Part shown: piece by piece, positions 40,959 through 49,875 of the stretch | Layout: each line of letters opens with the position of its first letter | How positions within the stretch are numbered: the stretch's first letter is position 1 | Source: Microbacterium sp. VKM Ac-2870 | Lineage (GTDB): Bacteria; Actinomycetota; Actinomycetes; Actinomycetales; Microbacteriaceae | Direction of reading: 5' to 3' | NCBI RefSeq assembly: GCF_015350795.1 | Contig: NZ_JADKSH010000001.1 | Coordinates: 558,461-622,460, forward strand | Length of the DNA stretch: 64,000 nucleotides | The notes under the pieces: model-generated | The model's input: the letters and a program-made list of their open reading frames with translations, nothing else | The model's database searches: none | What the model was told of the DNA's origin: nothing | Position numbers and translations under genes: made by a program

Positions 40959-42772
40959 GCACCGCGACTGTCACTGAGACAGGCCCTGACACCAACCCGT
41001 CCGCGGCCTCCCGTGACGAGAAGCCGCTCGGCGGCCGATTCGTCGCCGGAGCGGCGAACTACCTCGACGAGCGCACCAGCATCTCGGGCCTGGTCAAGGA
41101 GCTGGGACGGAAGATCTTCCCCGACCACTGGTCGTTCATGCTCGGCGAGATCGCGCTGTGGAGCTTCGTCGTCGTTCTGCTGTCGGGGACCTTCCTGACC
41201 TTCTTCTTCCAGGCCTCGATGGTCGAGACCCACTACAACGGCGCCTTCCTGCCGCTGCGTGGCGTCGAGATGTCGGCTGCGCTCGACTCGTCGTTGCGCC
41301 TGTCGTTCGACATCCGCGGCGGCCTGCTCGTGCGTCAGATCCACCACTGGGCGGCGCTCGTGTTCGTCGCCGGCATCGGCGTGCACATGCTGCGCGTGTT
41401 CTTCACCGGCGCGTTCCGCAAACCACGCGAGCTCAACTGGGTGATCGGCTTCATCCTGTTCATTCTCGCGATGGCAGAGGGCTTCACCGGGTACTCGCTG
41501 CCCGATGACCTGCTTTCCGGAAACGGCTTGCGCATCATCGACGGCATGGTCAAGGGCATCCCGGTGATCGGCACGTGGACCTCGTTCCTGCTCTTCGGCG
41601 GCGAGTTCCCGGGCTCGCAGATCGTCGGCCGCCTGTACACGCTGCACATCCTGCTGCTGCCGGCCATTCTGGTCGCGCTGCTCGCCGTGCACCTCATGCT
41701 GATGATCGTGAACAAGCACACCCAATTCGCCGGCCCCGGCCGCACGAACGACAACGTCGTCGGTTACCCGATGGTCCCGGTGTACATGTCGAAGATGGGG
41801 GGATTCTTCTTCATCACGTTCGGCGTCATCGTGCTGATCGCGTCGCTGTTCACGATCAACCCGATCTGGAACTACGGCCCGTACGACCCGTCGCCCGTGT
41901 CGGCGGGTACCCAGCCCGACTGGTACATCGGCTTCGCCGACGGTGCGCTGCGTCTGGTGCCTCCGCACCTGGAGTTCGTGCTCTGGGATCGCACCTGGTC
42001 GTTCAACATCCTGATCCCGCTGACTGCCCTCGGCTTGTTCATCGTGCTGGTGGCGATCTACCCGTTCATCGAGGCCTGGATCACGGGAGACAAGCGCGAG
42101 CACCACATCGCTCAGCGTCCGCGCAACGCGGCGACCCGCACCGCGATCGGCGCCGCCGGTGTGACGTTCTACGCGGTGCTGTGGGCCGCGGCGTCCTCCG
42201 ACATCATCGCGACCCACTTCTGGCTCACGATGGAAGGCGTCATCCACACGCTCCAGGCGTTGCTCTTCATCGGGCCTGTGCTCGCGTACTTCGTCACGAA
42301 GCGCATCTGTATCGCGCTGCAGAAGAAGGACCGTGAGATCGCCCTACACGGCTACGAGTCGGGTCGTATCGTCCGCCTTCCCGGCGGCGAGTACATCGAG
42401 GTCCACCAGCCGGTCGACCAGTACGAGGTCGTCAAGCTCGTCGATTTCGAGACGAACCAGCCGTTGGTCGTTCGTCCCAACGATCAGGGTCGCATCCCCT
42501 GGCACGAGAACGTCCGCGCGTCGCTGTCGCGCTGGTTCTTCGAAGACCGCCTGGCCCCCGTCACGCAGACGGAGCTCGAGGAGGCCCGCGCCCACCAGCA
42601 CCACACGCTGGAGCACGTCGCCGCCGAGGAGGATGCCGAGATTCAGGGCATGCACGAGCGCGCCGGAGTTCCGGATGCCCCGCACCACCCGATCGACGAC
42701 GGCAGCCGCAGCGAGACCGCTGTTCGCCCGTCGAATGTGATCGTCCCCGACGAGGATGACACGAAGAGCTGA
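40955..42772 (+). CDS. qcrB: Cytochrome b subunit of the bc1 complex
   Basis: A 605-residue quinol-oxidising subunit. The bis-heme histidines lie in the second and fourth helices (QIHHWAALVFVAGIGVHMLR and LHILLLPAILVALLAVHLML), and the quinol-site PDWY motif appears as QPDWYIGFADGALR. A long charged C-terminal tail of about 150 residues is typical of actinobacteria. The start is the rare codon TTG at 40955, fixed by GGGAG five bases before and by its four-base overlap with the qcrA stop. It is the last gene of its operon. Confidence 0.96.
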   Translation: MSTATVTETGPDTNPSAASRDEKPLGGRFVAGAANYLDERTSISGLVKELGRKIFPDHWSFMLGEIALWSFVVVLLSGTFLTFFFQASMVETHYNGAFLPLRGVEMSAALDSSLRLSFDIRGGLLVRQIHHWAALVFVAGIGVHMLRVFFTGAFRKPRELNWVIGFILFILAMAEGFTGYSLPDDLLSGNGLRIIDGMVKGIPVIGTWTSFLLFGGEFPGSQIVGRLYTLHILLLPAILVALLAVHLMLMIVNKHTQFAGPGRTNDNVVGYPMVPVYMSKMGGFFFITFGVIVLIASLFTINPIWNYGPYDPSPVSAGTQPDWYIGFADGALRLVPPHLEFVLWDRTWSFNILIPLTALGLFIVLVAIYPFIEAWITGDKREHHIAQRPRNAATRTAIGAAGVTFYAVLWAAASSDIIATHFWLTMEGVIHTLQALLFIGPVLAYFVTKRICIALQKKDREIALHGYESGRIVRLPGGEYIEVHQPVDQYEVVKLVDFETNQPLVVRPNDQGRIPWHENVRASLSRWFFEDRLAPVTQTELEEARAHQHHTLEHVAAEEDAEIQGMHERAGVPDAPHHPIDDGSRSETAVRPSNVIVPDEDDTKS

Positions 42773-42790
42773 CGCCACACGTTGGCAGTC

Positions 42791-42830
42791 AAGCGGCGAG
42801 GAGAGACCGTTCCGGTCCTCCTCGCCGCTT
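42791..42830 (+). terminator. Terminator of the ctaE-qcrCAB operon
   Basis: AAGCGGCGAGGAG and CTCCTCGCCGCTT are perfectly complementary and enclose a smaller ACCG/CGGT stem; CTTCTTCGTTC follows. It starts 19 bases after the qcrB stop. Confidence 0.9.
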
Positions 42831-42841
42831 CTTCGTTCGCG

Positions 42842-42847
42842 TAGCGT
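42842..42847 (+). promoter_or_regulatory. -10 box, leaderless rhodanese gene
   Basis: TAGCGT on the plus strand ends seven bases before the ATG at 42855, just past the qcr terminator. Confidence 0.5.
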
Positions 42848-42854
42848 CTCGGTC

Positions 42855-43286
42855 ATGACCTCACAGACGCCCGCATCTACGCTCGCCCACTTCAGCGCGA
42901 AGCTCGCACATGAGACTGACCCGTCCGACGTGTATGCGGCGCAGCGAGCCGGCGAAGAGTTCGTACTCGTCGACGTTCGTGGCGCCGACGCGTGGGCGCA
43001 GGGCCACCCTGTGGGGGCCATTCACATGCCCTACCGCGACATCGCGGAGCGCGCACCCCGCGAGTTCGCACCGCACCTGCCGATCGTCGTGTACTGCTGG
43101 AGTCCTGGCTGCAACGCCGGCACGCGCGGCGCCATCGAGTTCGCCCGGCTCGGGTACACGGTGAAGGAGATGATCGGCGGTTACGAGTATTGGGTACGCG
43201 AAGGGTTGCCTACCGAGAACGACCAGGGCCCACTCCCCCGCGTTTTCGACGCGCAGGTCATGTACGTGCGACCTGAGACGACCTGA
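42855..43286 (+). CDS. Rhodanese-like sulfurtransferase domain protein
   Basis: A single-domain rhodanese of 143 residues. VLVDVRGADAWAQGHPVGAIHMPY is the typical entry and VVYCWSPGCNAGTRGA holds the active-site cysteines, with the second (in PGCN) at the catalytic position of this subgroup. The substrate is unknown. It is a monocistronic insert between the two halves of the respiratory cluster. A ten-base tandem repeat lies over its stop codon. Confidence 0.9.
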   Translation: MTSQTPASTLAHFSAKLAHETDPSDVYAAQRAGEEFVLVDVRGADAWAQGHPVGAIHMPYRDIAERAPREFAPHLPIVVYCWSPGCNAGTRGAIEFARLGYTVKEMIGGYEYWVREGLPTENDQGPLPRVFDAQVMYVRPETT

Positions 43287-43295
43287 GACGACTGA

Positions 43296-44090
43296 TCAGC
43301 CGGCGAGAGCACCGGCGCCTTCCGTGAATCGATCGGCCGCCGCCCCGGCGAAGGTGACAGTCTCACCCTGTGAGGCACCGGCGATGACATCCGCCACCAC
43401 GGCGGTCACGTTGTCGCGCGAGCCAGCCTGCAGGGCCGCTGCCACCACCAGGGAAGCTGCCACATCCGGGTCCGTCACCGTCCGCAGGACGTCGGCGATG
43501 GCGTCATCGGGCAGGTAATCGCTCACACCGTCGCTGCAGAGCAACCATCGATCGCCCCGCACACCTACGCGCTCGCTCACGCGGACGAGGTCGGACGCGT
43601 CACCGCGCAAGGAAGCGGTGATGATGTTGCGCCGCGGGTGAGCCATCGCGTCTTCCTCGCGGACGAGCCCCTGGTCCACCAAAACCTGGACGAACGAGTC
43701 ATCGCGGGTCTGCCGAATGAGGTGGCCGTCTCGGACCCGATATGCACGAGAATCGCCGGTGTGCGCGAGCAGGAGGGCGCCCGTGCGGCTGAGCCAGAGC
43801 CCGGTGAAGGTCGTCGCCATCCCAGCGAGCGACGGGTCTCGTCGCACGTGAGCACCCAGATCCCAGTTCGCGATGCGTACGCGCGTGGCGAGTTCGTCCG
43901 CGTCGTCCAGGCCGGATCCGCCGGCGACAAGTCGATGCAGGAACGCTGCGGATGCCAGGTCACCGGCTGGGCCGCCGCCGACACCGTCCGCGACACCGGC
44001 CCCCCACGACGAGACGAACGCGGCATCCTGATTGACGTCGCGAAAGCCTCCGACGTCGCTACAGACGCCGGCCCGCAAGGAGAGAGCCAT
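43296..44090 (-). CDS. PP2C-type serine/threonine protein phosphatase
   Basis: A soluble Mg/Mn-dependent phosphatase of 264 residues. Metal-binding motifs are in order: DVNQDAAF, GVADGVGG, LAHTGDSRAY, LLCSDGVSDYL and GSRDNVTAVV. It has no membrane or sensor domain. The ATG at 44090 (or GTG one codon earlier) comes 19 bases after the ctaF stop, so it is probably transcribed with the oxidase genes. No matching Ser/Thr kinase lies in the window. Confidence 0.9.
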   Translation of the reverse strand: MALSLRAGVCSDVGGFRDVNQDAAFVSSWGAGVADGVGGGPAGDLASAAFLHRLVAGGSGLDDADELATRVRIANWDLGAHVRRDPSLAGMATTFTGLWLSRTGALLLAHTGDSRAYRVRDGHLIRQTRDDSFVQVLVDQGLVREEDAMAHPRRNIITASLRGDASDLVRVSERVGVRGDRWLLCSDGVSDYLPDDAIADVLRTVTDPDVAASLVVAAALQAGSRDNVTAVVADVIAGASQGETVTFAGAAADRFTEGAGALAG

Positions 44091-44109
44091 CACAGCCGGG
44101 GGGCGACGC

Positions 44110-44544
44110 TCAGCGCGCGAAGTACCCGCGGTAGTACTCGAACACCCAGCCGACGATCGCGACGACGAAGACGCCGAGACCGATCGGAAGCAGGAACGTT
44201 CCTACGGCCAGACCGAGCATCGCCAGCGCAGCCGAGAACGCGAGCACGAGCGGCCACCACGACCAGGGGCTGAACTCACCCATCTCAGGGTCACCGTCAT
44301 CGATGTCCGCCGTGAGCGAGTCCTCGGGCAGCTCGCCGCCCTGCGCGCGGTGCACGCGATCGACGTAGAAGCCGATCATCGCGGACATGAAGACCGTGAA
44401 CAGCAGCGCGACGGACCCGACCCACTCGATGGCGTGGAACCAGGGCCGGTCGGAGTGCTCGATGATGTTCCACCCCGTATACAGGGCGAAGCACAGGAAG
44501 AAGAACCCCGACAGGATCCACCAGAGGTTGACGTTGGTCTTCAC
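44110..44544 (-). CDS. ctaF: Cytochrome c oxidase subunit IV (actinobacterial type)
   Basis: A small accessory subunit of the aa3 oxidase, found only in actinobacteria. It has 144 residues with four membrane helices (near 7-25, 38-60, 95-113, 117-137) and the conserved MGEFSPWSWWP segment. It begins with GTG at 44544 directly after the ctaD stop, so there is no gap between the two genes. Confidence 0.94.
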   Translation of the reverse strand: MKTNVNLWWILSGFFFLCFALYTGWNIIEHSDRPWFHAIEWVGSVALLFTVFMSAMIGFYVDRVHRAQGGELPEDSLTADIDDGDPEMGEFSPWSWWPLVLAFSAALAMLGLAVGTFLLPIGLGVFVVAIVGWVFEYYRGYFAR

Positions 44545-46308
44545 TTACTTGACCTTCCCATCAGCCACATCCACGACCGGTGCGTCCGGAGCATCCTTCG
44601 CCGGTCCGACACCAACAGGCAAGGCCGCCTCTGGGTGGTTCAGGTCGAACGCGGGACGTTCACTGCGGATACGCGGGATCGAGGTGAAGTTGTGACGCGG
44701 CGGCGGGCAGCTGGTCGCCCACTCGAGCGAGCCTCCGTAGCCCCACGGGTCGTTGACCGTGACGCGAGGAGCCTTGCGAGAGGTGATCCACACATTCAGG
44801 AAGAAGGGGATCATCGAGGCACCGAGGATCATCGCACCGATCGTGGAGACCTGGTTCTGCCACGTCCACCCGTCAGCGGCGGAGTAGTCCGCGTAGCGGC
44901 GCACCATGCCATCCACGCCCAGCCAGTGCTGGATGAGGAAGGTCATGTGGAAGCCGATGAACAGCATCCAGAAGTGGACCATGCCGAGACGCTCGTTGAG
45001 CATGCGGCCCGTCCACTTCGGCCACCAGAAGTAGAACCCGGCGAACATGGCGAAGACGACCGTGCCGAAGACGACGTAGTGGAAGTGCGCGACGACGAAG
45101 TAGGAGTCGGAGAGGTGGAAGTCCAGCGGCGGCGACGCGAGGATGACGCCGGTGAGACCACCGAAGACGAAGGACACCAGGAAGCCGAGCGAGAACACCA
45201 TCGGCGTCTCGAAAGTCACCGAGCCTCGCCAGAGCGTGCCGATCCAGTTGAAGATCTTCACACCCGTCGGCACGGCGATGAGCATCGTCATCAGAGCGAA
45301 GAAGGGCAGCAGCACCGAGCCCGTGACGTACATATGGTGCGCCCAGACCGACACCGACAGTGCAGCGATCGCGATGGTCGCGTAGACGAGGGTCTTGTAC
45401 CCGAAGATCGGTTTGCGGCTGAAGACCGGGAAGATCTCGGAGACGATGCCGAAGAACGGCAGCGCGATGATGTACACCTCGGGGTGGCCGAAGAACCAGA
45501 ACAGGTGCTGCCACAGGAGCACGCCGCCGTTCGCGGGGTCGTAGATGTGGGCGCCGAGAATGCGGTCGGCGGCAGCAGCCAGAATGGCCGCGGCGAGCAC
45601 CGGGAATGCCATCAGGATCAGGATGCTGGTGACCAGAGTGTTCCACGAGAAGATCGGCAGACGCCACATGGTCATACCGGGAGCGCGCATCGTGATGATG
45701 GTCGTGATGAAGTTCACCGCACCGAGGATGGTTCCAAAGCCCGACATACCGAGCCCCAGCATCCAGAGGTTTCCACCGGCGCCGGGAGAGAACGACGCCC
45801 CTGCCAGGGGCTGATAGGCGAACCATCCGAAGGCCGCCGCACCCTGGGGCGTGAGGAACCCGGCGACGGCGATGACCGAACCGAAGATGAACAGCCAGAG
45901 GGCGAACGCATTCAGACGGGGGAACGCGACGTCGGGGGCACCGAGCTGCAAGGGCAGGATCGCGTTGGCGAAACCGGCGAACAGCGGCGTCGCGAACATC
46001 AGAAGCATGATCGTGCCGTGCATCGTGAAGAGCTGGTTGTACTGCTCCTTCGTGGGCAGGATCTGCATGCCGGGCTCGAACAGCTCGGCGCGGATGATCA
46101 GTGCCATCACACCGCCGAGGAGGAAGAAGATCACCGAGGCGATGAGGTACATGTACCCGATCGTCTTGTGGTCAGTGGAGGTGATCCACTTGACGATGAT
46201 GTTGCCCTTCTGGGCCACGCGGGTCGAGCTCATGAGCGCGGCCTGACGCGGGGGCAGCGTCGTCGGACGAACGGTGGTGTCGCCCTGGAGAGGAAGCGTC
46301 GTCGCCAT
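44545..46308 (-). CDS. ctaD: Cytochrome c oxidase subunit I
   Basis: The catalytic subunit of the aa3 oxidase, with 587 residues and about twelve membrane helices. The CuB ligands and tyrosine cross-link are in [15 protein letters not shown], further CuB histidines in [11 protein letters not shown], and heme ligands in the paired-His segment [14 protein letters not shown]. The ATG overlaps the ctaC stop (TGATG). Heme A for this subunit derives from the heme O made by CtaB at the left end of the window. Confidence 0.97.
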   Translation of the reverse strand: MATTLPLQGDTTVRPTTLPPRQAALMSSTRVAQKGNIIVKWITSTDHKTIGYMYLIASVIFFLLGGVMALIIRAELFEPGMQILPTKEQYNQLFTMHGTIMLLMFATPLFAGFANAILPLQLGAPDVAFPRLNAFALWLFIFGSVIAVAGFLTPQGAAAFGWFAYQPLAGASFSPGAGGNLWMLGLGMSGFGTILGAVNFITTIITMRAPGMTMWRLPIFSWNTLVTSILILMAFPVLAAAILAAAADRILGAHIYDPANGGVLLWQHLFWFFGHPEVYIIALPFFGIVSEIFPVFSRKPIFGYKTLVYATIAIAALSVSVWAHHMYVTGSVLLPFFALMTMLIAVPTGVKIFNWIGTLWRGSVTFETPMVFSLGFLVSFVFGGLTGVILASPPLDFHLSDSYFVVAHFHYVVFGTVVFAMFAGFYFWWPKWTGRMLNERLGMVHFWMLFIGFHMTFLIQHWLGVDGMVRRYADYSAADGWTWQNQVSTIGAMILGASMIPFFLNVWITSRKAPRVTVNDPWGYGGSLEWATSCPPPRHNFTSIPRIRSERPAFDLNHPEAALPVGVGPAKDAPDAPVVDVADGKVK

Positions 46309-47213
46309 CAGTGTTTTCCCTCTGATTCAGTGGAAGCACCCGTGCCCGGGAAGTTCTGCAGACGGTCGTAGGCCTTGTTGATGTCACCGGTCTGACCGGC
46401 GGCACGCAGCCCTGCGAGGTACTGCTGGTACTCGGCAGGTTCGACGACCTTGACCTTGAAGAGCATCATCGAGTGGTACTGACCGCAGAGCTCGGCGCAC
46501 TTGCCGTCGTACTCGCCGACGCGGGTCGGGGTGAAGGACCAGTAGTTGTCCTTGCCGATGTACATGTCCTTCTTGTACAGGAAGTCGATGATCCAGAACG
46601 AGTGGATCACGTCGCGCGAGGTCAGCTTGAGCTTGACGGTCTCGTTGACGGGAAGGACAAGGGTCGGCAACTCGCTGGTGACGGTGCCCTGGGCGTCGGT
46701 CTGGGCCTGAACGCCCATGGTCCAGACGGCCTTGTCGCCGGCCTGGCAGTCCGCCGTGTCGTCGTTGTACTGGAAATCCCACGCCCACTGCTTACCGATC
46801 GCGGTGACGCACACGTCCGGGTTGTCGTACTGCGTTTCGAGCACGGCCTGGTCACGCGCGGTGAACGCGAAGAAACCCAGCACGAGGATGAGCGGGACGA
46901 CCGTGTAGAAGATCTCGACCGGCATGTTGTAGCGAAGCTGCACAGGCAGGCCGCGCTGGCCGCGACGACGACGGTAAGCGATCGCCGCCCACCCCATCAG
47001 CGCCCACGTGATGACACCCACCGCGAGGAGCACGATCCACGAGTTGACCCACAGTCCCGACACCATCTCGGTGTGGTTGGTGGCCTGCGTGCCATCGTCG
47101 GTGAAGCCGGGCAGGAAGCCGTTCAGCTCGGTGGGAGTGCATCCAGCAAGGGCGATCGCGGTAGCGATCCCGATCGGGATGACGGCGAGCCGGAGTCGGC
47201 GTTTGACGCGCAC
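46308..47213 (-). CDS. ctaC: Cytochrome c oxidase subunit II
   Basis: Carries the CuA centre that takes electrons from QcrC. It has 301 residues from GTG 47213, preceded by GAAAGG. The N-terminus ends in a lipobox (ALAGC, Cys25), so the mature protein is a lipoprotein; two membrane helices follow (about 55-80 and 100-120), then the cupredoxin domain with QWAWDFQY and the CuA motif [12 protein letters not shown]. It heads ctaC-ctaD-ctaF. Confidence 0.96.
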   Translation of the reverse strand: MRVKRRLRLAVIPIGIATAIALAGCTPTELNGFLPGFTDDGTQATNHTEMVSGLWVNSWIVLLAVGVITWALMGWAAIAYRRRRGQRGLPVQLRYNMPVEIFYTVVPLILVLGFFAFTARDQAVLETQYDNPDVCVTAIGKQWAWDFQYNDDTADCQAGDKAVWTMGVQAQTDAQGTVTSELPTLVLPVNETVKLKLTSRDVIHSFWIIDFLYKKDMYIGKDNYWSFTPTRVGEYDGKCAELCGQYHSMMLFKVKVVEPAEYQQYLAGLRAAGQTGDINKAYDRLQNFPGTGASTESEGKH

Positions 47214-47251
47214 GGTGCACCTTTCGGGGTCATGAAGGTCGAACACCGTTC

Positions 47252-47257
47252 AGTCTA
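47252..47257 (-). promoter_or_regulatory. Candidate -10 box of ctaC
   Basis: TAGACT on the minus strand in the context CCTAGACTG, identical over nine bases to the ctaB promoter. It gives a leader of about 32 bases. The rest of the 47214-47349 gap shows no erpA terminator that I can recognise. Confidence 0.45.
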
Positions 47258-47349
47258 GGGCAACCTCCCACACGATTCAGGCCATCCGCCCAGGATGTCT
47301 GCCACTATCGGAGGGGTTTTCCCGGCCTGATCAGCGCTGACGACTCGAC

Positions 47350-47721
47350 TCAGTGGAAGCTGTCACCGCACGCGCAACTGCCCGCCGCATTGGGGTTGTC
47401 GATCGTGAAGCCCTGCTCCGAGATGGTGTCCTTGAAGTCGATGCTGGCGCCGTCGAGATACGGCACCGACATGTCGTCGATGATGACCTCCACGCCGTCG
47501 AAGTCGACCGCCTGGTCACCGTCGAGGAAGCGCTCGTCGAAGTACAGCTGGTAGATCAGACCCGAGCATCCACCGGGCTGGACAGCGACGCGCAGACGCA
47601 GGTCATCGCGTCCCTCCTGCTGCAGGAGGCTCTTGACCTTCTCGGCCGCAGCATCCGTGAGCAGCACGCCGTGAGCCTTCTGCGTCGTGTCGGCGGGGGC
47701 GTTCGTGGCGATGTCGGTCAT
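47350..47721 (-). CDS. erpA: Iron-sulfur cluster insertion protein (ErpA/HesB type)
   Basis: An A-type carrier of 123 residues that delivers iron-sulfur clusters to target proteins. The three conserved cysteines are in PGGCSGLIYQL and the C-terminal SCACGDSFH. The N-terminus (MTDIATNAPADTTQKAH) is a short flexible extension. The ATG has GGAGAG at good spacing. It stands alone upstream of ctaC; the Rieske and other cluster proteins nearby are plausible clients, but no direct link is shown. Confidence 0.93.
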   Translation of the reverse strand: MTDIATNAPADTTQKAHGVLLTDAAAEKVKSLLQQEGRDDLRLRVAVQPGGCSGLIYQLYFDERFLDGDQAVDFDGVEVIIDDMSVPYLDGASIDFKDTISEQGFTIDNPNAAGSCACGDSFH

Positions 47722-47817
47722 GGCACTCTCCGGAACCTCGGTGGTGATCGAAGCCGCTATCAGACGGCGGGTCGTGCTCGATTCTACGCCGGGTCGGGCG
47801 TGGCGGGCCGAAGCCGC

Positions 47818-49221
47818 TCAGGCGTCTCGGAGTGTCTGCGTGTCCAGCTGCTCCAGCAGCAGAGCCTCGGACACCAGCGCGTGGCGGAAGGTGTCCAGGT
47901 GCAGCGACTCATTGGGGCTGTGCGCACGCGCGTGCGGGTCTTCGACTCCTGTGACGAGGATCTGTGACTCGGGGAATTCACGCACGAGGTCGGCGATGAA
48001 GGGGATCGATCCCCCGACTCCGATATCGACGGCGGGCACACCGTATCCCTCCTCGAGGGCGGCGCGCGCCGCTGCGACCGCAGGACCGCTGGTGTCGACC
48101 AGGAAGGCGTCTCCACAGTCGACATCGGTGAAGGTGAGCTCCGCACCGAACGGAGCGTGCGCGCGCAGGTGCGCCTCGAGCGCGGCATAGGCCTCCCGCG
48201 CCGGCTGCCCCGGCGCGACGCGCATGCTGATGACGACCGACACCTCGGGCGACAGCGTGTTGGAGGCGTTCTTGACGCTGGGTGCGTCGATGCCGGTGAC
48301 CGTGATCGAGGCTGTATTCCAGATGCGACTCAGGATCGTGCCGCGCCCGATCGGGCTGACACCCGCCGGGAGGCCCGCTTCGTCGCGGAGCGTCTCCTCC
48401 GAGTAGTCGGGCGTCGCCGCGTCGCGCGCCGTGAGCCCGGCCACCGCGACAGCGCCGTCGTCGTCCCACAGCGTCGAGAGCAGTTTGACCGTGGCGAGCA
48501 TCGCGTCGGGTACCGCTCCACCGAACATCCCCGAGTGCGAGGCGTGCTCGAGCGTGCGCACCGTGAGAGTGAAGCGGGCATTCCCGCGGAGCGACACGGT
48601 CAGCGCCGGCGTCACGGCATCCCAGTTGCCCGAATCCGCGACGACGATCACATCCGCCCGGAGGGCATCGGCGTTGTCGCTGAGGAACTGTGCGAAGGAT
48701 GCCGAGCCGGCTTCCTCCTCACCCTCGATGAAGAGGTTGACCCCGAGGTCGAAGTCGGTACCGAGAGCACTGGTGAGAGCGCGCAGCGCACCCACGTGAG
48801 CCATGACGCCGGCCTTGTCGTCGGCCGCGCCACGACCGTAGAGGCGCCCGCCGCGCACCGTTGGTTCGAACGGCGGCGACTCCCACAGCTCCTCGTCTCC
48901 GACCGGCTGCACGTCGTGGTGGGCGTAAAGCAGAATGGTGGGGCGTCCGGCGCGAGCGGCTCGGGAAGCGAGCACGGCGGGCATGCCTTCGGCACCCGTC
49001 TCGGGCACGACAGCGGTCTTGACCTCGACGCGATCGAAGATGCCGAGGTCATCCAGCAGCGCCTTGACGGCGTCTGCGCTGCGCTCGACATCCGCGCGGT
49101 CGAAACCGGGGAATGCGATCGACGGGATGCGCACGAGACGTCCCAGATCGGCCAGGGCGGCGGGAACCGCCGCTTCGGCGGCATCACGGACGGCGGGACG
49201 GCGGGACATCTCCGAGCTCAT
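47818..49221 (-). CDS. M20 family dipeptidase
   Basis: A metallopeptidase of 467 residues. Zinc ligands are in YAHHDVQPVG and YGRGAADDKAGV, the catalytic acids in IEGEEEAGS, and a dimerisation/lid domain lies near residues 205-370. It should release single residues from short peptides. I chose ATG 49221 because TAAGAT ends seven bases before it (leaderless pattern); ATG 49209 four codons later has GGAG with no spacer. The longer frame to 49410 overlaps the divergent gene and is rejected. Confidence 0.9.
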   Translation of the reverse strand: MSSEMSRRPAVRDAAEAAVPAALADLGRLVRIPSIAFPGFDRADVERSADAVKALLDDLGIFDRVEVKTAVVPETGAEGMPAVLASRAARAGRPTILLYAHHDVQPVGDEELWESPPFEPTVRGGRLYGRGAADDKAGVMAHVGALRALTSALGTDFDLGVNLFIEGEEEAGSASFAQFLSDNADALRADVIVVADSGNWDAVTPALTVSLRGNARFTLTVRTLEHASHSGMFGGAVPDAMLATVKLLSTLWDDDGAVAVAGLTARDAATPDYSEETLRDEAGLPAGVSPIGRGTILSRIWNTASITVTGIDAPSVKNASNTLSPEVSVVISMRVAPGQPAREAYAALEAHLRAHAPFGAELTFTDVDCGDAFLVDTSGPAVAAARAALEEGYGVPAVDIGVGGSIPFIADLVREFPESQILVTGVEDPHARAHSPNESLHLDTFRHALVSEALLLEQLDTQTLRDA

Positions 49222-49228
49222 GCGGGTA

Positions 49229-49234
49229 ATCTTA
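49229..49234 (-). promoter_or_regulatory. -10 box, leaderless dipeptidase gene
   Basis: TAAGAT on the minus strand ends seven bases before the ATG at 49221. Confidence 0.5.
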
Positions 49235-49298
49235 GGGGGCAGCTCTCGCGCGTCCCTGTGCGTGTGCACCACCCGTGAAGACAACGAGGATCCACATC

Positions 49299-49859
49299 GT
49301 GGCCAAGACTCCCGCCGCCCCCGAGGCCGCTCCCGACGCTTCCACCGGACCGGGCAAGAACCGTCCGACGCCCTCGCGCGCCGAGCGGGAAGCCGCGCGC
49401 AAGCGGCCACTGGTGGCGGACACGAAGGAAGCCCGCGCCCGCGCGAAGGCCGAACTCGCCACTCAGCGCGAGAAGGCCAGGATCGGCATGGCCAACGGAG
49501 ACGAGAAGTACCTTCCCACCCGTGACCGCGGCCCGCAGCGTCGCTTCGTGCGCGATTTCGTCGACGGCGGCTGGCACCCGGGTGAACTGCTCATGCCGCT
49601 CATGCTGGTCGTGATCCTGCTGAGCCTCGTACCCAACACGGCGATCGTCTATTACGGCTTCATCGCATTGTGGCTCTACATCCTCATCGTGGTCGTGGAC
49701 ATGATCATCACGAATGTGCGGGTGAAGAAGCTCACCCGCGAGAAGTTCGGTGACCGCCGGGAGAAGGGTCTCGGCTGGTACGCGGGCATGCGTACGATCC
49801 AGATGCGCTTCATGCGTCTGCCCAAGCCGCAGGTCAAGCGCGGCGGCCGCCCGGTCTGA
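49299..49859 (+). CDS. DUF3043 family membrane protein
   Basis: A 186-residue actinobacterial protein. A Lys/Arg/Ala-rich cytoplasmic half with KNRPTPSRAEREAARKRP is followed by RRFVRDFVDGGWHPGE, two membrane helices (about 99-142) and a basic C-terminus (KPQVKRGGRPV). I chose GTG 49299 (VAKTPAAPEA), which has GAGGA eight bases upstream, over GTG 49275. Function unknown; hisD, nrdR and dnaE follow nearby on the other strand, as is common around this family. Confidence 0.88.
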   Translation: MAKTPAAPEAAPDASTGPGKNRPTPSRAEREAARKRPLVADTKEARARAKAELATQREKARIGMANGDEKYLPTRDRGPQRRFVRDFVDGGWHPGELLMPLMLVVILLSLVPNTAIVYYGFIALWLYILIVVVDMIITNVRVKKLTREKFGDRREKGLGWYAGMRTIQMRFMRLPKPQVKRGGRPV

Positions 49860-49875
49860 CTCCCCGCGACCCGAC

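Noticed and set aside
44032-46371. 779-codon open frame antisense to ctaD and ctaF
   Set aside because: Its His/Glu/Arg-rich product is the mirror of membrane-helix codons; no domain is visible and ctaD is certain.
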